Positions 1 through 6,727 of a stretch of DNA of 29,267 nt are shown here, piece by piece. The position numbers and the translations under genes are program-made. Every line of letters begins with the position of its first letter. The stretch's first letter is position 1. A model generated the notes under the pieces. It had not been told where the DNA came from. It ran no database searches and saw only the letters and a list, made by a program, of their open reading frames with translations. This DNA is from a virus, in IMG/VR virus record IMGVR_UViG_3300013132_000189, positions 1 to 29,267 of that record. One strand, given 5' to 3'.

Positions 1-600
1 GCTTTGTCCAGAAGAAATAGTAGGATAAACAGAGGCAAAGAAGTCATCAGCAATGTGATTCGGGATGAAAGCGAACTCGTCAAGAAAGATGACATTATAG
101 GATCCGCCTCGGACAGCAGATGACGAAGTAGAGTTAGATGAAATTTTGGATCCATTTTCCAGTTCCAAAGATCCTTTATTCCAAGATATAATACCCTGCT
201 GCATCCATTTTGGTAAGTTCTCATAAGCAAGTTGTAGTCTTCCAAGAAGGTCTCTTGCCGTGGATGCCTTGTTTGCAAGAATAGCAATATTTACATTATC
301 ATTGAACACCGCATAATGTAACAAATATGAAACACAAGTTGTTGACTTACCCGTCTGACGAGGCATTTTGCAGATATTAAATCTATATTTGTGGAAATTT
401 TGAATCAGTTTCTCCTGAAATGGATACATTTTAAAGGGAACTAGACCGTGATCCAGAGACACAATCTTGATATAATTTCTAGCAAAATATACAGGATCTT
501 CTTTACACTTTAAGAATTCAATAATCTGGTCTTCTGTAAATTCAATTGGAGTGTTGGCTTTTTTGAGCAGAGGATTGCCCAAATAAACATCACTAGACAT
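1..600 (-). CDS. 17: Terminase large subunit gp17, N-terminal ATPase part (runs off window)
   Basis: This is the ATPase end of the DNA-packaging motor, which docks on the portal, pumps DNA into the prohead and, through its missing C-terminal nuclease, cuts the concatemer. Translation from ATG at 600 gives 200 codons, open to the window edge. The Walker A motif PRQTGKST is at about residues 80-87, and the Walker B motif NVIFLDE is at about 169-175 with the catalytic Glu following the Asp. T4 gp17 is 610 residues, so roughly two thirds is outside the window. The start is supported by a strong ribosome site, AAAGGGGG, ending 7 bases before ATG. The start overlaps the end of the upstream endonuclease ORF by 8 bases. 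Expression probably comes from the late promoter at 1099-1106. Identification is firm from both ATPase motifs and the phage T4-like N-terminus. Confidence 0.97.
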   Translation of the reverse strand, partial: MSSDVYLGNPLLKKANTPIEFTEDQIIEFLKCKEDPVYFARNYIKIVSLDHGLVPFKMYPFQEKLIQNFHKYRFNICKMPRQTGKSTTCVSYLLHYAVFNDNVNIAILANKASTARDLLGRLQLAYENLPKWMQQGIISWNKGSLELENGSKISSNSTSSSAVRGGSYNVIFLDEFAFIPNHIADDFFASVYPTISSGQS

Positions 601-1077
601 ATTGATACCCCCTTTCTGGACCCCAGTGCTTCATTCTATAAGATAATCCCTGTATTGTTATGCCCACATCATCTGCTGCTTCTTGTTGGGAAACATATAC
701 TTTTCCATTTATAAAAACTTTCTTACTATTAGGATGCTTTTCTCCACCTTCATACTTGTGTCCAAAAGAACGTCCTTTTAGTGCCTCACTCTTTTTTCTA
801 CAAGTTTCTTCGGTATGCTTTCTTCCAATATTTTTTTGAGTTGCTTTATTTAAGTTTTTCATAAACCAAGCGTTATTGTGCCACCCATACTTATGTAGTT
901 CTCTACTACAAACATAAAGGTGTTCTGGTATGTCTTTTCCACCTTCACATCTTGGGGGAAATAGTGAACATCCATACCTTTCATCTGTTCCCAAGTTAAT
1001 CCCCAATTTTTACGAGCAATATTTCTTACTGTTTTGGGACTTAATCTTTCTTTTGGAATTTTAACAATAGCAGACAC
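593..1077 (-). CDS. HNH homing endonuclease with NUMOD-type DNA-binding tail, split by a -1 frameshift
   Basis: Two overlapping frames encode one nuclease. Frame A starts at GTG 1077 (GGGA 7 bases upstream) and reads to about 954. Frame B then continues to the stop at 593. Joining them at the C5 run (954-958) gives 161 residues. Residues 37-62 match the HNH core (VHYFPPRCEGG, then PEHLYVCSRELH), with H38 and H62 as likely catalytic or structural histidines. The second His of the usual HH pair is Tyr39, and the central Asn position is His53. Residues about 83-105 (GRKHTEETCRKKSEALKGR) are a NUMOD3-type motif. Residues about 118-150 (VFINGKVYVSQQEAADDVGI) are a NUMOD1/IENR1-type helix-turn-helix. 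This is the usual layout of free-standing phage homing endonucleases. Without the frameshift, frame A keeps only the start of the HNH core, and frame B alone would lack the first His, so an unshifted product is probably inactive. It may be a decaying gene, a sequencing slip or a programmed frameshift. Confidence 0.8.
955..961 (-). other. Candidate -1 slippery heptamer T TTC CCC in the HNH gene
   Basis: Read on the minus strand, zero-frame codons are TAT TTC CCC CAA, so the last T of TAT plus TTC CCC forms an X XXY YYZ heptamer. Slipping back one base after CCC makes the next codon CCA and continues as PRCEGG, exactly restoring the HNH motif. An AAAGG Shine-Dalgarno-like sequence sits 15 bases upstream (977-981). 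The same place would also be a natural site for a one-base homopolymer deletion, so function is not shown. Confidence 0.4.
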
Positions 1078-1098
1078 ATTTGAATCCCAATCTAAAAA

Positions 1099-1106
1099 TA
1101 TTTATA
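1099..1106 (-). promoter_or_regulatory. T4-type late promoter (TATAAATA)
   Basis: The minus-strand sequence is a perfect TATAAATA, the sigma-gp55-type late promoter of T4-like phages. It lies in the 57-base gap between the 92-residue gene and the HNH gene, 21 bases upstream of the GTG at 1077. It would drive the endonuclease and gp17. Confidence 0.8.
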
Positions 1107-1134
1107 CAAGATAGACTTCACTCATAAAATGTTT

Positions 1135-1413
1135 TTATCCTTGATACACTACAGAAGTTGCGTAAATATCAGTTCCACTATTAACAGATATAATATTAGT
1201 TCTTTCTTTTTTGATTAATAAAAATGATTGAGGCGTCATATGAACTGTTCCAACAGTGACTCCAGCACCAGTTTTTTCAATTATATAGTGATTTCCAGCT
1301 CCAGTATGTTGAATTAAAACATACTGAGCTCCAACTCCATTAATATCTGAAACTGTCGTTCCTATTCCTGATAATTGTTGAGAGTTTCCTAAAATTTTAA
1401 TTGGTCCGTTCAT
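1135..1413 (-). CDS. Small beta-rich protein of unknown function (92 aa)
   Basis: The protein is 92 residues, rich in Gly, Thr, Val and Ile, with an alternating pattern typical of a small beta-sandwich and no signal peptide or membrane segment. Short proteins of this look (Gly-Pro-Ile start, an Ala/Val-rich end such as YATSVVYQG, and a central FLLIKK segment) occur in marine T4-like phages, where they are usually left unnamed. A minor virion or decoration role is an inference only. Its ATG (1413-1411) overlaps the stop of the upstream 518-residue gene by one base, so the two are probably translationally coupled. It lies between the terminase subunit genes, in a place where T4 has no gene. I do not assign a function. 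Confidence 0.75.
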   Translation of the reverse strand: MNGPIKILGNSQQLSGIGTTVSDINGVGAQYVLIQHTGAGNHYIIEKTGAGVTVGTVHMTPQSFLLIKKERTNIISVNSGTDIYATSVVYQG

Positions 1414-2969
1414 TAGTTACAGTTCCAACGACGTAGAGCTTTATTAATTCTTGAATCTGGGTCTCTTGAAGTTTTTGCAGAGGTTAGTTTTGCTTTCATA
1501 CCTTTCATACGTGAACAGAATGATTTACGTCTTGATGCTCTTTTTCCAGTTGGATTTTTTTCAGTTACAGCAGTTTTAAGTTTAGAACCTGGATTTTCAC
1601 GACGATAGGCATTAACTGCCTTCTGACTTAATCCATCGGTCTTATCTTGACGATTAACTTTCTGCCAGTCTTCTAGTAATTCACTTACACCTAATTCTTC
1701 TCTCCAATTTGAATATCCCTCTTTAACACAACGATTATAAGTTTTTCCAAATAACTTTTGAGTTCCTTTTTTCTTATATCCAGGCCAACATTTTTTTGCT
1801 GCTTCTTCGATATCATGTTCTCCACTATCTAGATAATCTGCTGCGGTATCAAGATAATCTGCTGCCTTAGTAATTTTTGATTGAACCCATGCCTCAATAT
1901 TTCCTTCACCCTTTATTTTTTTCTGGAGTCTTCTTACCGCAGAAATTACAGTTGCAAGTTCTGAACGAGCCATTGAATACTCATGATCTTTTTCTTCATT
2001 TGCCGGATGAACAGTTGCAATATTGTACTTCATTCGATTCGAAGTAAGTGCTGATGGCATGGAAAACATATCCCAATATTTAGGACCATATTTACATTCA
2101 TTTCTAGTTTCATCCTTTTGGCATTTAGGACAATATCTAATCATTTCTACTGCCTCAGATTTAGTTCCCCAATTGTCTGCACCAACTTTACGACATTTTA
2201 CAAGTGCTCCCGAAGCATAAGCACTAGGCCAAACACTGTATCTGGACTTTACCTTATGATAGCAAGCATCTTTTGTTCCACTACCTTTTCCAGGTTTGTC
2301 TTTTGTTGCTTCGTTGAGTTTCATTGATTCCTTAATTCCTGGTTCTGCTTTTACGTAATTTGGATCTTTTTTACCCTTTGCAAAAGTTGGAACATTTGTC
2401 GGTGTTGCTGATCCAGACTTTTGTTGCTGTCCCTTATCTTTTTGTCTTTTGCGACGAATAGCAGATCTAATTAATTTTTCGCCTTTTTTACCCTTTCTTT
2501 TTAGTGCATTTAATCTCCCACTACTAAAACATTTTGGTGTTTTAGTCTCACCGGGTTCATTTGCACAAGGTGATCCATCTGCCTGAACCCACCCAGGTTT
2601 TCCCTTTTTTGATTTGGAACCACTAAACCAATGATGTAAAGTTCCCTCATTTAATTCCTTAATCCAATCATCTGGAGTCTCATTGTTTTTTCTCACAAAA
2701 CTATTATGAAGTTCTTTCGCAGTTAAATTATATTTTTTCATAATACCTCTCATTAATTTATCAATAGAATCGTAAGAAATATTATTTAATTTTTTTAAAC
2801 CATTTTCTAATTCAGTAATTGAATTTTCTTTTTGTTCATTAAAAGGAGATTTTGATTTTGTTTCTTCACCACCTTGTCTTTGTTTACGAGCAGCACAATG
2901 AGCTTTTTGTGAAAATCCTTTCGGATTTTGACAATCTATTGATTTTTTATAGTCATTAGACCAACTCAT
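1413..2969 (-). CDS. Basic, Cys-rich mosaic protein between gp16 and gp17 (518 aa)
   Basis: I see at least five short modules in a Lys/Arg-rich protein. Residues 1-30 carry a Cys13/Cys25 motif (DCQNPKGFSQKAHCAARK). Residues 123-150 carry GWVQADGSPC and PKCFSSG with C135 and C147. Residues 232-267 carry a motif around DACYHKVKSRYSVWPSAYA and C259. Residues 280-292 form a CPKC...C knuckle that may bind zinc. Residues 394-414 carry CWPGYKKKGTQKLFGKTYNR and a second Cys. Residues 444-517 end in RRKSFCSRMKGMKAKLTS and RRWNC. Several of these motifs recur in unnamed proteins of marine phages and some giant viruses (Pfam DUFs; I cannot fix the accession). The function is unknown; high charge and Cys motifs suggest nucleic-acid binding, and the position suggests a link to packaging, both inferred. 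It starts 11 bases after gp16 and overlaps the 92-residue gene by one base. Confidence 0.88.
   Translation of the reverse strand: MSWSNDYKKSIDCQNPKGFSQKAHCAARKQRQGGEETKSKSPFNEQKENSITELENGLKKLNNISYDSIDKLMRGIMKKYNLTAKELHNSFVRKNNETPDDWIKELNEGTLHHWFSGSKSKKGKPGWVQADGSPCANEPGETKTPKCFSSGRLNALKRKGKKGEKLIRSAIRRKRQKDKGQQQKSGSATPTNVPTFAKGKKDPNYVKAEPGIKESMKLNEATKDKPGKGSGTKDACYHKVKSRYSVWPSAYASGALVKCRKVGADNWGTKSEAVEMIRYCPKCQKDETRNECKYGPKYWDMFSMPSALTSNRMKYNIATVHPANEEKDHEYSMARSELATVISAVRRLQKKIKGEGNIEAWVQSKITKAADYLDTAADYLDSGEHDIEEAAKKCWPGYKKKGTQKLFGKTYNRCVKEGYSNWREELGVSELLEDWQKVNRQDKTDGLSQKAVNAYRRENPGSKLKTAVTEKNPTGKRASRRKSFCSRMKGMKAKLTSAKTSRDPDSRINKALRRWNCN
1831..1865 (-). repeat. 14-bp direct repeat, period 21 bp, inside the 518-aa gene
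   Basis: The plus-strand unit agataatctgctgc occurs at 1831-1844 and again at 1852-1865. It encodes a seven-residue tandem duplication, ADYLDTA followed by ADYLDSG, in a predicted helical stretch. The repeat is in frame and looks like a local coding duplication. Confidence 0.85.
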
Positions 2970-2980
2970 TGAATAAGAAA

Positions 2981-3403
2981 TTACTCTTTATTATTTAGAA
3001 AACCTTGTTTGAGTAATTTTGAAAGTTCTGAAGTAGATCCTACAAAAACGGCATTATTAGTAATGCTGCTTGGAGATTTGACAACATCTTCCTCAACATC
3101 TTTTAACTTTTTTTGTAAATCTATTAATTTATCAGTTACATCACCAACACTTTTAATTAATTGGCCAGCTACTTCATATGCTCTTGGGGAGTCGGATTCT
3201 CCAGCGAGTTCCATGATCCCATTAATTGCTTCCTGACCCTTTTCGATTAAAGAATACAGGTTCGCACGAGTATATTCATAATCTTTTTTTATATCATTAC
3301 TATTTGAAGATTCAACTCTAACAATAGGCATTTCTTTTTCAACTTCTACAATTTCACTCTTTATATTCAGAGCTTCATCTAATTTATTATAATTATTAGG
3401 CAT
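2981..3403 (-). CDS. 16: Terminase small subunit gp16
   Basis: This 140-residue protein is the small terminase, which recognises or bridges viral DNA and stimulates the gp17 ATPase during packaging. T4 gp16 is 164 residues. The sequence has a charged N-terminal tail, then a long helical region (about residues 40-110, with DYEYTRANLYSLIEKGQEAI and KSVGDVTDKLIDLQKKLKDV) matching the central coiled-coil oligomerisation domain. A C-terminal segment ends in TSELSKLLKQGF, as in other T4-like small terminases from marine phages. It directly follows gp15, as in T4, with only 5 bases between. Unlike T4, gp17 does not come next: about 2.4 kb of other genes intervene. Identification rests on both sequence pattern and gene order. 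Confidence 0.93.
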   Translation of the reverse strand: MPNNYNKLDEALNIKSEIVEVEKEMPIVRVESSNSNDIKKDYEYTRANLYSLIEKGQEAINGIMELAGESDSPRAYEVAGQLIKSVGDVTDKLIDLQKKLKDVEEDVVKSPSSITNNAVFVGSTSELSKLLKQGFLNNKE

Positions 3404-3408
3404 AATTA

Positions 3409-4209
3409 TTAAATATCAATTTTGCGAGTTGGGCTATAATCTTTTCCGTCTGAGAAAAACGTCCATTGCTCATTAAAACCGAAGTCATCGTCAGGATCCG
3501 CATTGTATGGGTCGGGAGTTACAGTATATCTTAATTCTCTCTTTGCATTTTCGGTATCTGTACTAGTATACAAATCAACTTGCACTTTACGAATGAGACC
3601 ATCAGAACTTTCTGCAATAGGTCCGAATAGATAAGTTTTTGCTGTAAATGATAAAGTGTATATTAGAGCTCTTCTTGTAGAAAAATCCCCCTCATAATCA
3701 TCTTGAAAAGATATATTTTCAAGAACTATTGGTATATCTCTTTTTTCACCAATCGAATCAACTAAGTCTACTGTTAAATTAAATCCTGGTTGAAAATACG
3801 GCAATATTTGCTCTACAATTTGTAAAGCATCATCATTTAACTTGGTTAGGATATTCAATTCAAAACCAATGTTGTATGGAACCGGCATAAAGACTTTTTT
3901 TATTTTACCACCATCATCACATGCTTTAAATGTTTGAGTCACACTCGTTTTTCTTGTTGGATCATATTGAATTGAAATCATCTCAAATGACATTCTTGGT
4001 AGTGAAATTTGAGTTGCTTTATTTAATTCTGGTTGTTGTTGAATTCTTGCAAGAAACTTTTGTCTTGGACCATACGCAATGGGAACTCTTACATCGCTAA
4101 AATTAGAACCATTTTGTTCACTGTGGCGAATGTGAATCTGATTAAAAAGTGTTCCGAAAGATATAATAGTCTTTCTTATAATTTCGTGATAATAATAAGT
4201 TCCTAACAT
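3409..4209 (-). CDS. 15: Tail sheath stabiliser / tail terminator gp15
   Basis: gp15 forms the hexameric cap that ends the tail tube and sheath and joins the finished tail to the neck. At 266 residues it is close to T4 gp15 (272). The N-terminus (MLGTYYYHEIIRKTIISFGT) and the following block with VPIAYGPRQKFLAR are hallmarks of the family. The middle carries PRMSFEMISIQYDPTRK, also conserved, and the C-terminal part ends in an acidic linker (DPYNADPDDDFGF) and an aromatic tail. Its start codon overlaps the stop of gp14 by one base (TAATG), consistent with coupled translation. The gene order gp13-gp14-gp15-gp16 is exactly that of T4. Confidence 0.97.
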   Translation of the reverse strand: MLGTYYYHEIIRKTIISFGTLFNQIHIRHSEQNGSNFSDVRVPIAYGPRQKFLARIQQQPELNKATQISLPRMSFEMISIQYDPTRKTSVTQTFKACDDGGKIKKVFMPVPYNIGFELNILTKLNDDALQIVEQILPYFQPGFNLTVDLVDSIGEKRDIPIVLENISFQDDYEGDFSTRRALIYTLSFTAKTYLFGPIAESSDGLIRKVQVDLYTSTDTENAKRELRYTVTPDPYNADPDDDFGFNEQWTFFSDGKDYSPTRKIDI

Positions 4210-5657
4210 TAGTAATTACCAAATGGATTTGACTCTGAAAAATCTATAATGAGATCTGCTTCTTCTTCAATTTCGTCATTTTGACTATATTTATCATATG
4301 TATCCATTTGTTCATATCCTTGAACGGTATACAATGCTCCTGATTCTGTTCCAATAATTGTTTCTCCTGGAAAGAATGGAGACTGTGTTTTTCCAATACC
4401 AGCATTAGAAATTTTAAGAATGTTTGTATCTTTATCCCAATTTTTAACTCTTGCTCTTGTTTGAGATCTGGAACCTCTCACGATTTCATTAAACAGATAA
4501 GTTCCAATACCTGTAAGAATTTCTGGATTTGCAATCGTAACCGTTGGTGTAGAGGTATATCCGAATCCGGGATTTGAAATGTATATTGCCCTTACAGCAT
4601 TATCAGTTCCAACTATTCCCATTGATGCAATACCAACTGCAGTTTGCCCAACTCCACTAATTGCTAATTGTCCGGGAGTAGAAACTGTAATAACTGGTGC
4701 AGTTCCATATCCAATACCACCGTCATTTACAATAAATCTAATTACACCATTGTATGTTGTTTCAATAGAGCAAGTAGCAGCTGCCCCACTACCACCACCG
4801 CCAGAAATAGTTATAATTGGTGGGACGGTGTAACCTGCACCGGCGCTTGTTAAATAAATTTTTTCAACTGATCTAACATTACCACGAACTGTTGTTATTG
4901 CAACCGCCGTAGCATTATCCCCAGATAATCCTGTCGGTGAACTGCTGATAGCAACTATAGGATTTGTAGTATATCCACTTCCATCTTTATTTAAGAAAAT
5001 TTGACGAATATATCCAGAATTAACTGATCCAAGAATAGATGCGGAGGATGTTGCTGTTCTTCCAACACCAATTAATTTAAGTGTTGTAATATATCCTTCC
5101 TCATCCACTTGCGTATCTATTTCTTCAATTGAAGTATCAATAATTTCATCTTCATATTCAAATAGCTCACACTTCAATTCATAAACATAATTTTTTCCTA
5201 ACTGATAAAAAGGTTGTTCATGCTCTACAAATTTAACTTCAAAAAGTCTTTGTCCAAGTGGAAAATAAACCAAATCACCCTCTCTTGGTCTGGTTGATAA
5301 TACAATCTCACCTTCTCCGCTACCATCATCCAGTGCTCCCAAAAATGGTGCTATAAAATCTTCAAATCTTTCTTTTGAAATAGTTATTAATAACTCATCT
5401 CTTAAACTCATCCCAAATTTTGTTAATATATCACCAGCTCCCGAATATCCATCGTAGGTATTAACATATGCTTCAATCGCAAAATTATCATCAAATCTGG
5501 AAGTTTGAACTTCCTCTATTATAGTTTTTTTATTGACAAATTTTCTTGGAATATAAACGACTTCAATACCGTGCATCCTAAGATGTTCGTTTATTAAATC
5601 TTGAACCAATCTTTGTTCGGAAGATGTTCCCTTTAAGAAAAATGGATTAAGTGCCAT
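4209..5657 (-). CDS. 14: Neck protein gp14 with inserted GxGY repeats
   Basis: gp14 forms, with gp13, the neck that seals the filled head and receives the tail. At 482 residues it is much longer than T4 gp14 (256). Residues 1-185 are the recognisable neck domain (MALNPFFLKGTSSEQRLVQD, RPREGDLVYFPLGQRLFEVK, FYQLGKNYVYELKCELFEYE). Residues about 205-385 are an added repeat region with four GxGY units (GY at 228, 275, 316 and 366), each followed by a PxVxIS-like strand. Residues 386-482 return to a conserved neck C-terminus with an acidic stretch (EIEEEADLIIDF). The repeats resemble those of the giant baseplate proteins in this window. The start overlaps the gp13 stop by one base. I infer that the repeats form surface beta structure around the neck. 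Confidence 0.96.
   Translation of the reverse strand: MALNPFFLKGTSSEQRLVQDLINEHLRMHGIEVVYIPRKFVNKKTIIEEVQTSRFDDNFAIEAYVNTYDGYSGAGDILTKFGMSLRDELLITISKERFEDFIAPFLGALDDGSGEGEIVLSTRPREGDLVYFPLGQRLFEVKFVEHEQPFYQLGKNYVYELKCELFEYEDEIIDTSIEEIDTQVDEEGYITTLKLIGVGRTATSSASILGSVNSGYIRQIFLNKDGSGYTTNPIVAISSSPTGLSGDNATAVAITTVRGNVRSVEKIYLTSAGAGYTVPPIITISGGGGSGAAATCSIETTYNGVIRFIVNDGGIGYGTAPVITVSTPGQLAISGVGQTAVGIASMGIVGTDNAVRAIYISNPGFGYTSTPTVTIANPEILTGIGTYLFNEIVRGSRSQTRARVKNWDKDTNILKISNAGIGKTQSPFFPGETIIGTESGALYTVQGYEQMDTYDKYSQNDEIEEEADLIIDFSESNPFGNY
4540..5045 (-). repeat. Four GxGY coding repeats in gp14
   Basis: This stretch encodes four degenerate units (DGSGYTTNPIVAIS, SAGAGYTVPPIITIS, DGGIGYGTAPVITVS, NPGFGYTSTPTVTIA) spaced 41-50 residues apart. 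The repeats are at protein level; the DNA copies have diverged. Confidence 0.85.
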
Positions 5658-6505
5658 TACCCAATAAAGTCGTATGGTGGAAGTTCATAATCCATTGACA
5701 TTCTCTTTGTTATTTCATCAATTTCTCTTTCTGCATCTTCATATATTTCTCTACCATTAAATTCCAATCCACCCGGCAACTTAACTCCTCTAAATTTAAT
5801 AAGATTCTGTCCCCACTGCCTTTTAATTAATGCAGTCAAATATCTTTTTAAGAAACTATCATTATAGACTTTTGGAAAATCATTTGGATTTAAAATTCTG
5901 TAGCAATCCAAAACAATAAAATTTCCGGCGGATTGGGCTCCCCAGTCAATGTCTAAATGCAATCTATTTTGTCTTTTATTAAATCTTAATTGTTTATCTG
6001 TTGTCAGTAAGAAATCAATATCGGAAAGATAAGATTTAACCATAGAATACTGTAAAAGTTCAACAGAATTAAAATAATATAAATCATTTAAAAATAGTTG
6101 ATACTTAAGACTAAACATACCTCCAGAAATAGAACTAGTATCAAATTTAAAAACATTTTCAATACCAATTACAGAATCTGGAACCTGAATATAATTTGAA
6201 GATTCATACCAATTGAAAGTTGTGGTTCCATACCCAGTAATGGTGCTTGTCCCAGTTGTAGTAGTAATTCCTGGACCTCTTGGTGCCTTCGAAGTTGCAC
6301 TACCTCTGTTGATGTCTGCATCAGTTATTTGATACTTTAAATACATTCTCTCAACGCCATCGAAATGACGCTCATTGAAGTATTGAAGGGCATCATCTAC
6401 TAGATCGTCTATTTGATCATCATCGACGTTAATTTCCAGCACAGGCGCTCCTAGACGCCTTAGACAGTAATCAATAAGTCCTTGCCTAGTTGCTGGTTGA
6501 GACAT
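5657..6505 (-). CDS. 13: Neck protein gp13
   Basis: gp13 is the head-completion protein that binds the portal after packaging and, with gp14, makes the tail-docking site. At 282 residues it is near T4 gp13 (309). The N-terminal helix and acidic stretch (GLIDYCLRRLGAPVLEINVD, then DDLVDDALQYFNERHFDGVE) are characteristic. So are IVLDCYRILNP and the C-terminal block with LTALIKRQWGQNLIKFRGVK and LPGGLEFNG. Between about residues 68 and 95 there is a low-complexity Thr/Gly/Ser loop (ITTTTGTSTITGYGTTT) that looks like a surface insertion. It starts 6 bases after the small coiled-coil gene and is one-base coupled to gp14 downstream. Confidence 0.97.
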   Translation of the reverse strand: MSQPATRQGLIDYCLRRLGAPVLEINVDDDQIDDLVDDALQYFNERHFDGVERMYLKYQITDADINRGSATSKAPRGPGITTTTGTSTITGYGTTTFNWYESSNYIQVPDSVIGIENVFKFDTSSISGGMFSLKYQLFLNDLYYFNSVELLQYSMVKSYLSDIDFLLTTDKQLRFNKRQNRLHLDIDWGAQSAGNFIVLDCYRILNPNDFPKVYNDSFLKRYLTALIKRQWGQNLIKFRGVKLPGGLEFNGREIYEDAEREIDEITKRMSMDYELPPYDFIG

Positions 6506-6511
6506 TTTTCT

Positions 6512-6724
6512 TTAGTCTTCTAATTTTTTAGATTTTTTTAACTCATTAATTTGATTTTGAAGATCATTATTTATTTCTAAAAGTTCATTTTTTTCTTGTA
6601 CAAAATCATCTGATAAAGTTTGAAGTTTTGCTTCTAGCAAAATATTTTGATTGGTAAGTGTTGCCAATTTTTGATTATATAAACGCATTAAAACATTTAC
6701 ATCAACTTCACTATCTCTAGTCAT
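6512..6724 (-). CDS. Small coiled-coil protein upstream of gp13 (70 aa)
   Basis: The 70-residue protein has a short polar N-terminus (MTRDSEVDVNVLMRLYNQKL) followed by a continuous heptad-rich helix from about residue 12 to 65. Leu, Ile and Val lie at a/d positions and Glu, Lys, Asn and Gln elsewhere. It looks like a coiled coil, probably a dimer or trimer. Similar short proteins with the VDVNVLMRLYNQK start sit just upstream of the neck genes in marine T4-like phages and are unnamed. It lies 3 bases after the 576-residue structural gene and 6 bases before gp13. By position it is a candidate assembly factor or minor virion component, which is inference only. Confidence 0.85.
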   Translation of the reverse strand: MTRDSEVDVNVLMRLYNQKLATLTNQNILLEAKLQTLSDDFVQEKNELLEINNDLQNQINELKKSKKLED

Positions 6725-6727
6725 ATT

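Noticed and set aside
1077-1079. ATG overlapping the HNH GTG start
   Set aside because: Its frame meets a stop after about 12 codons. The GTG frame gives the conserved endonuclease N-terminus and has GGGA at a sensible distance.
1-1106. Group I intron in gp17 associated with the HNH gene
   Set aside because: The visible gp17 frame is continuous through both ATPase motifs, and the nuclease lies before its ATG, so it is free-standing and not intron-borne.
1121-1138. Possible terminator hairpin (ATAAAA / TTTTAT)
   Set aside because: The stem is only A-T pairs of six bases, overlaps the stop codon of the 92-aa gene and lacks a GC core, so it would be very weak.
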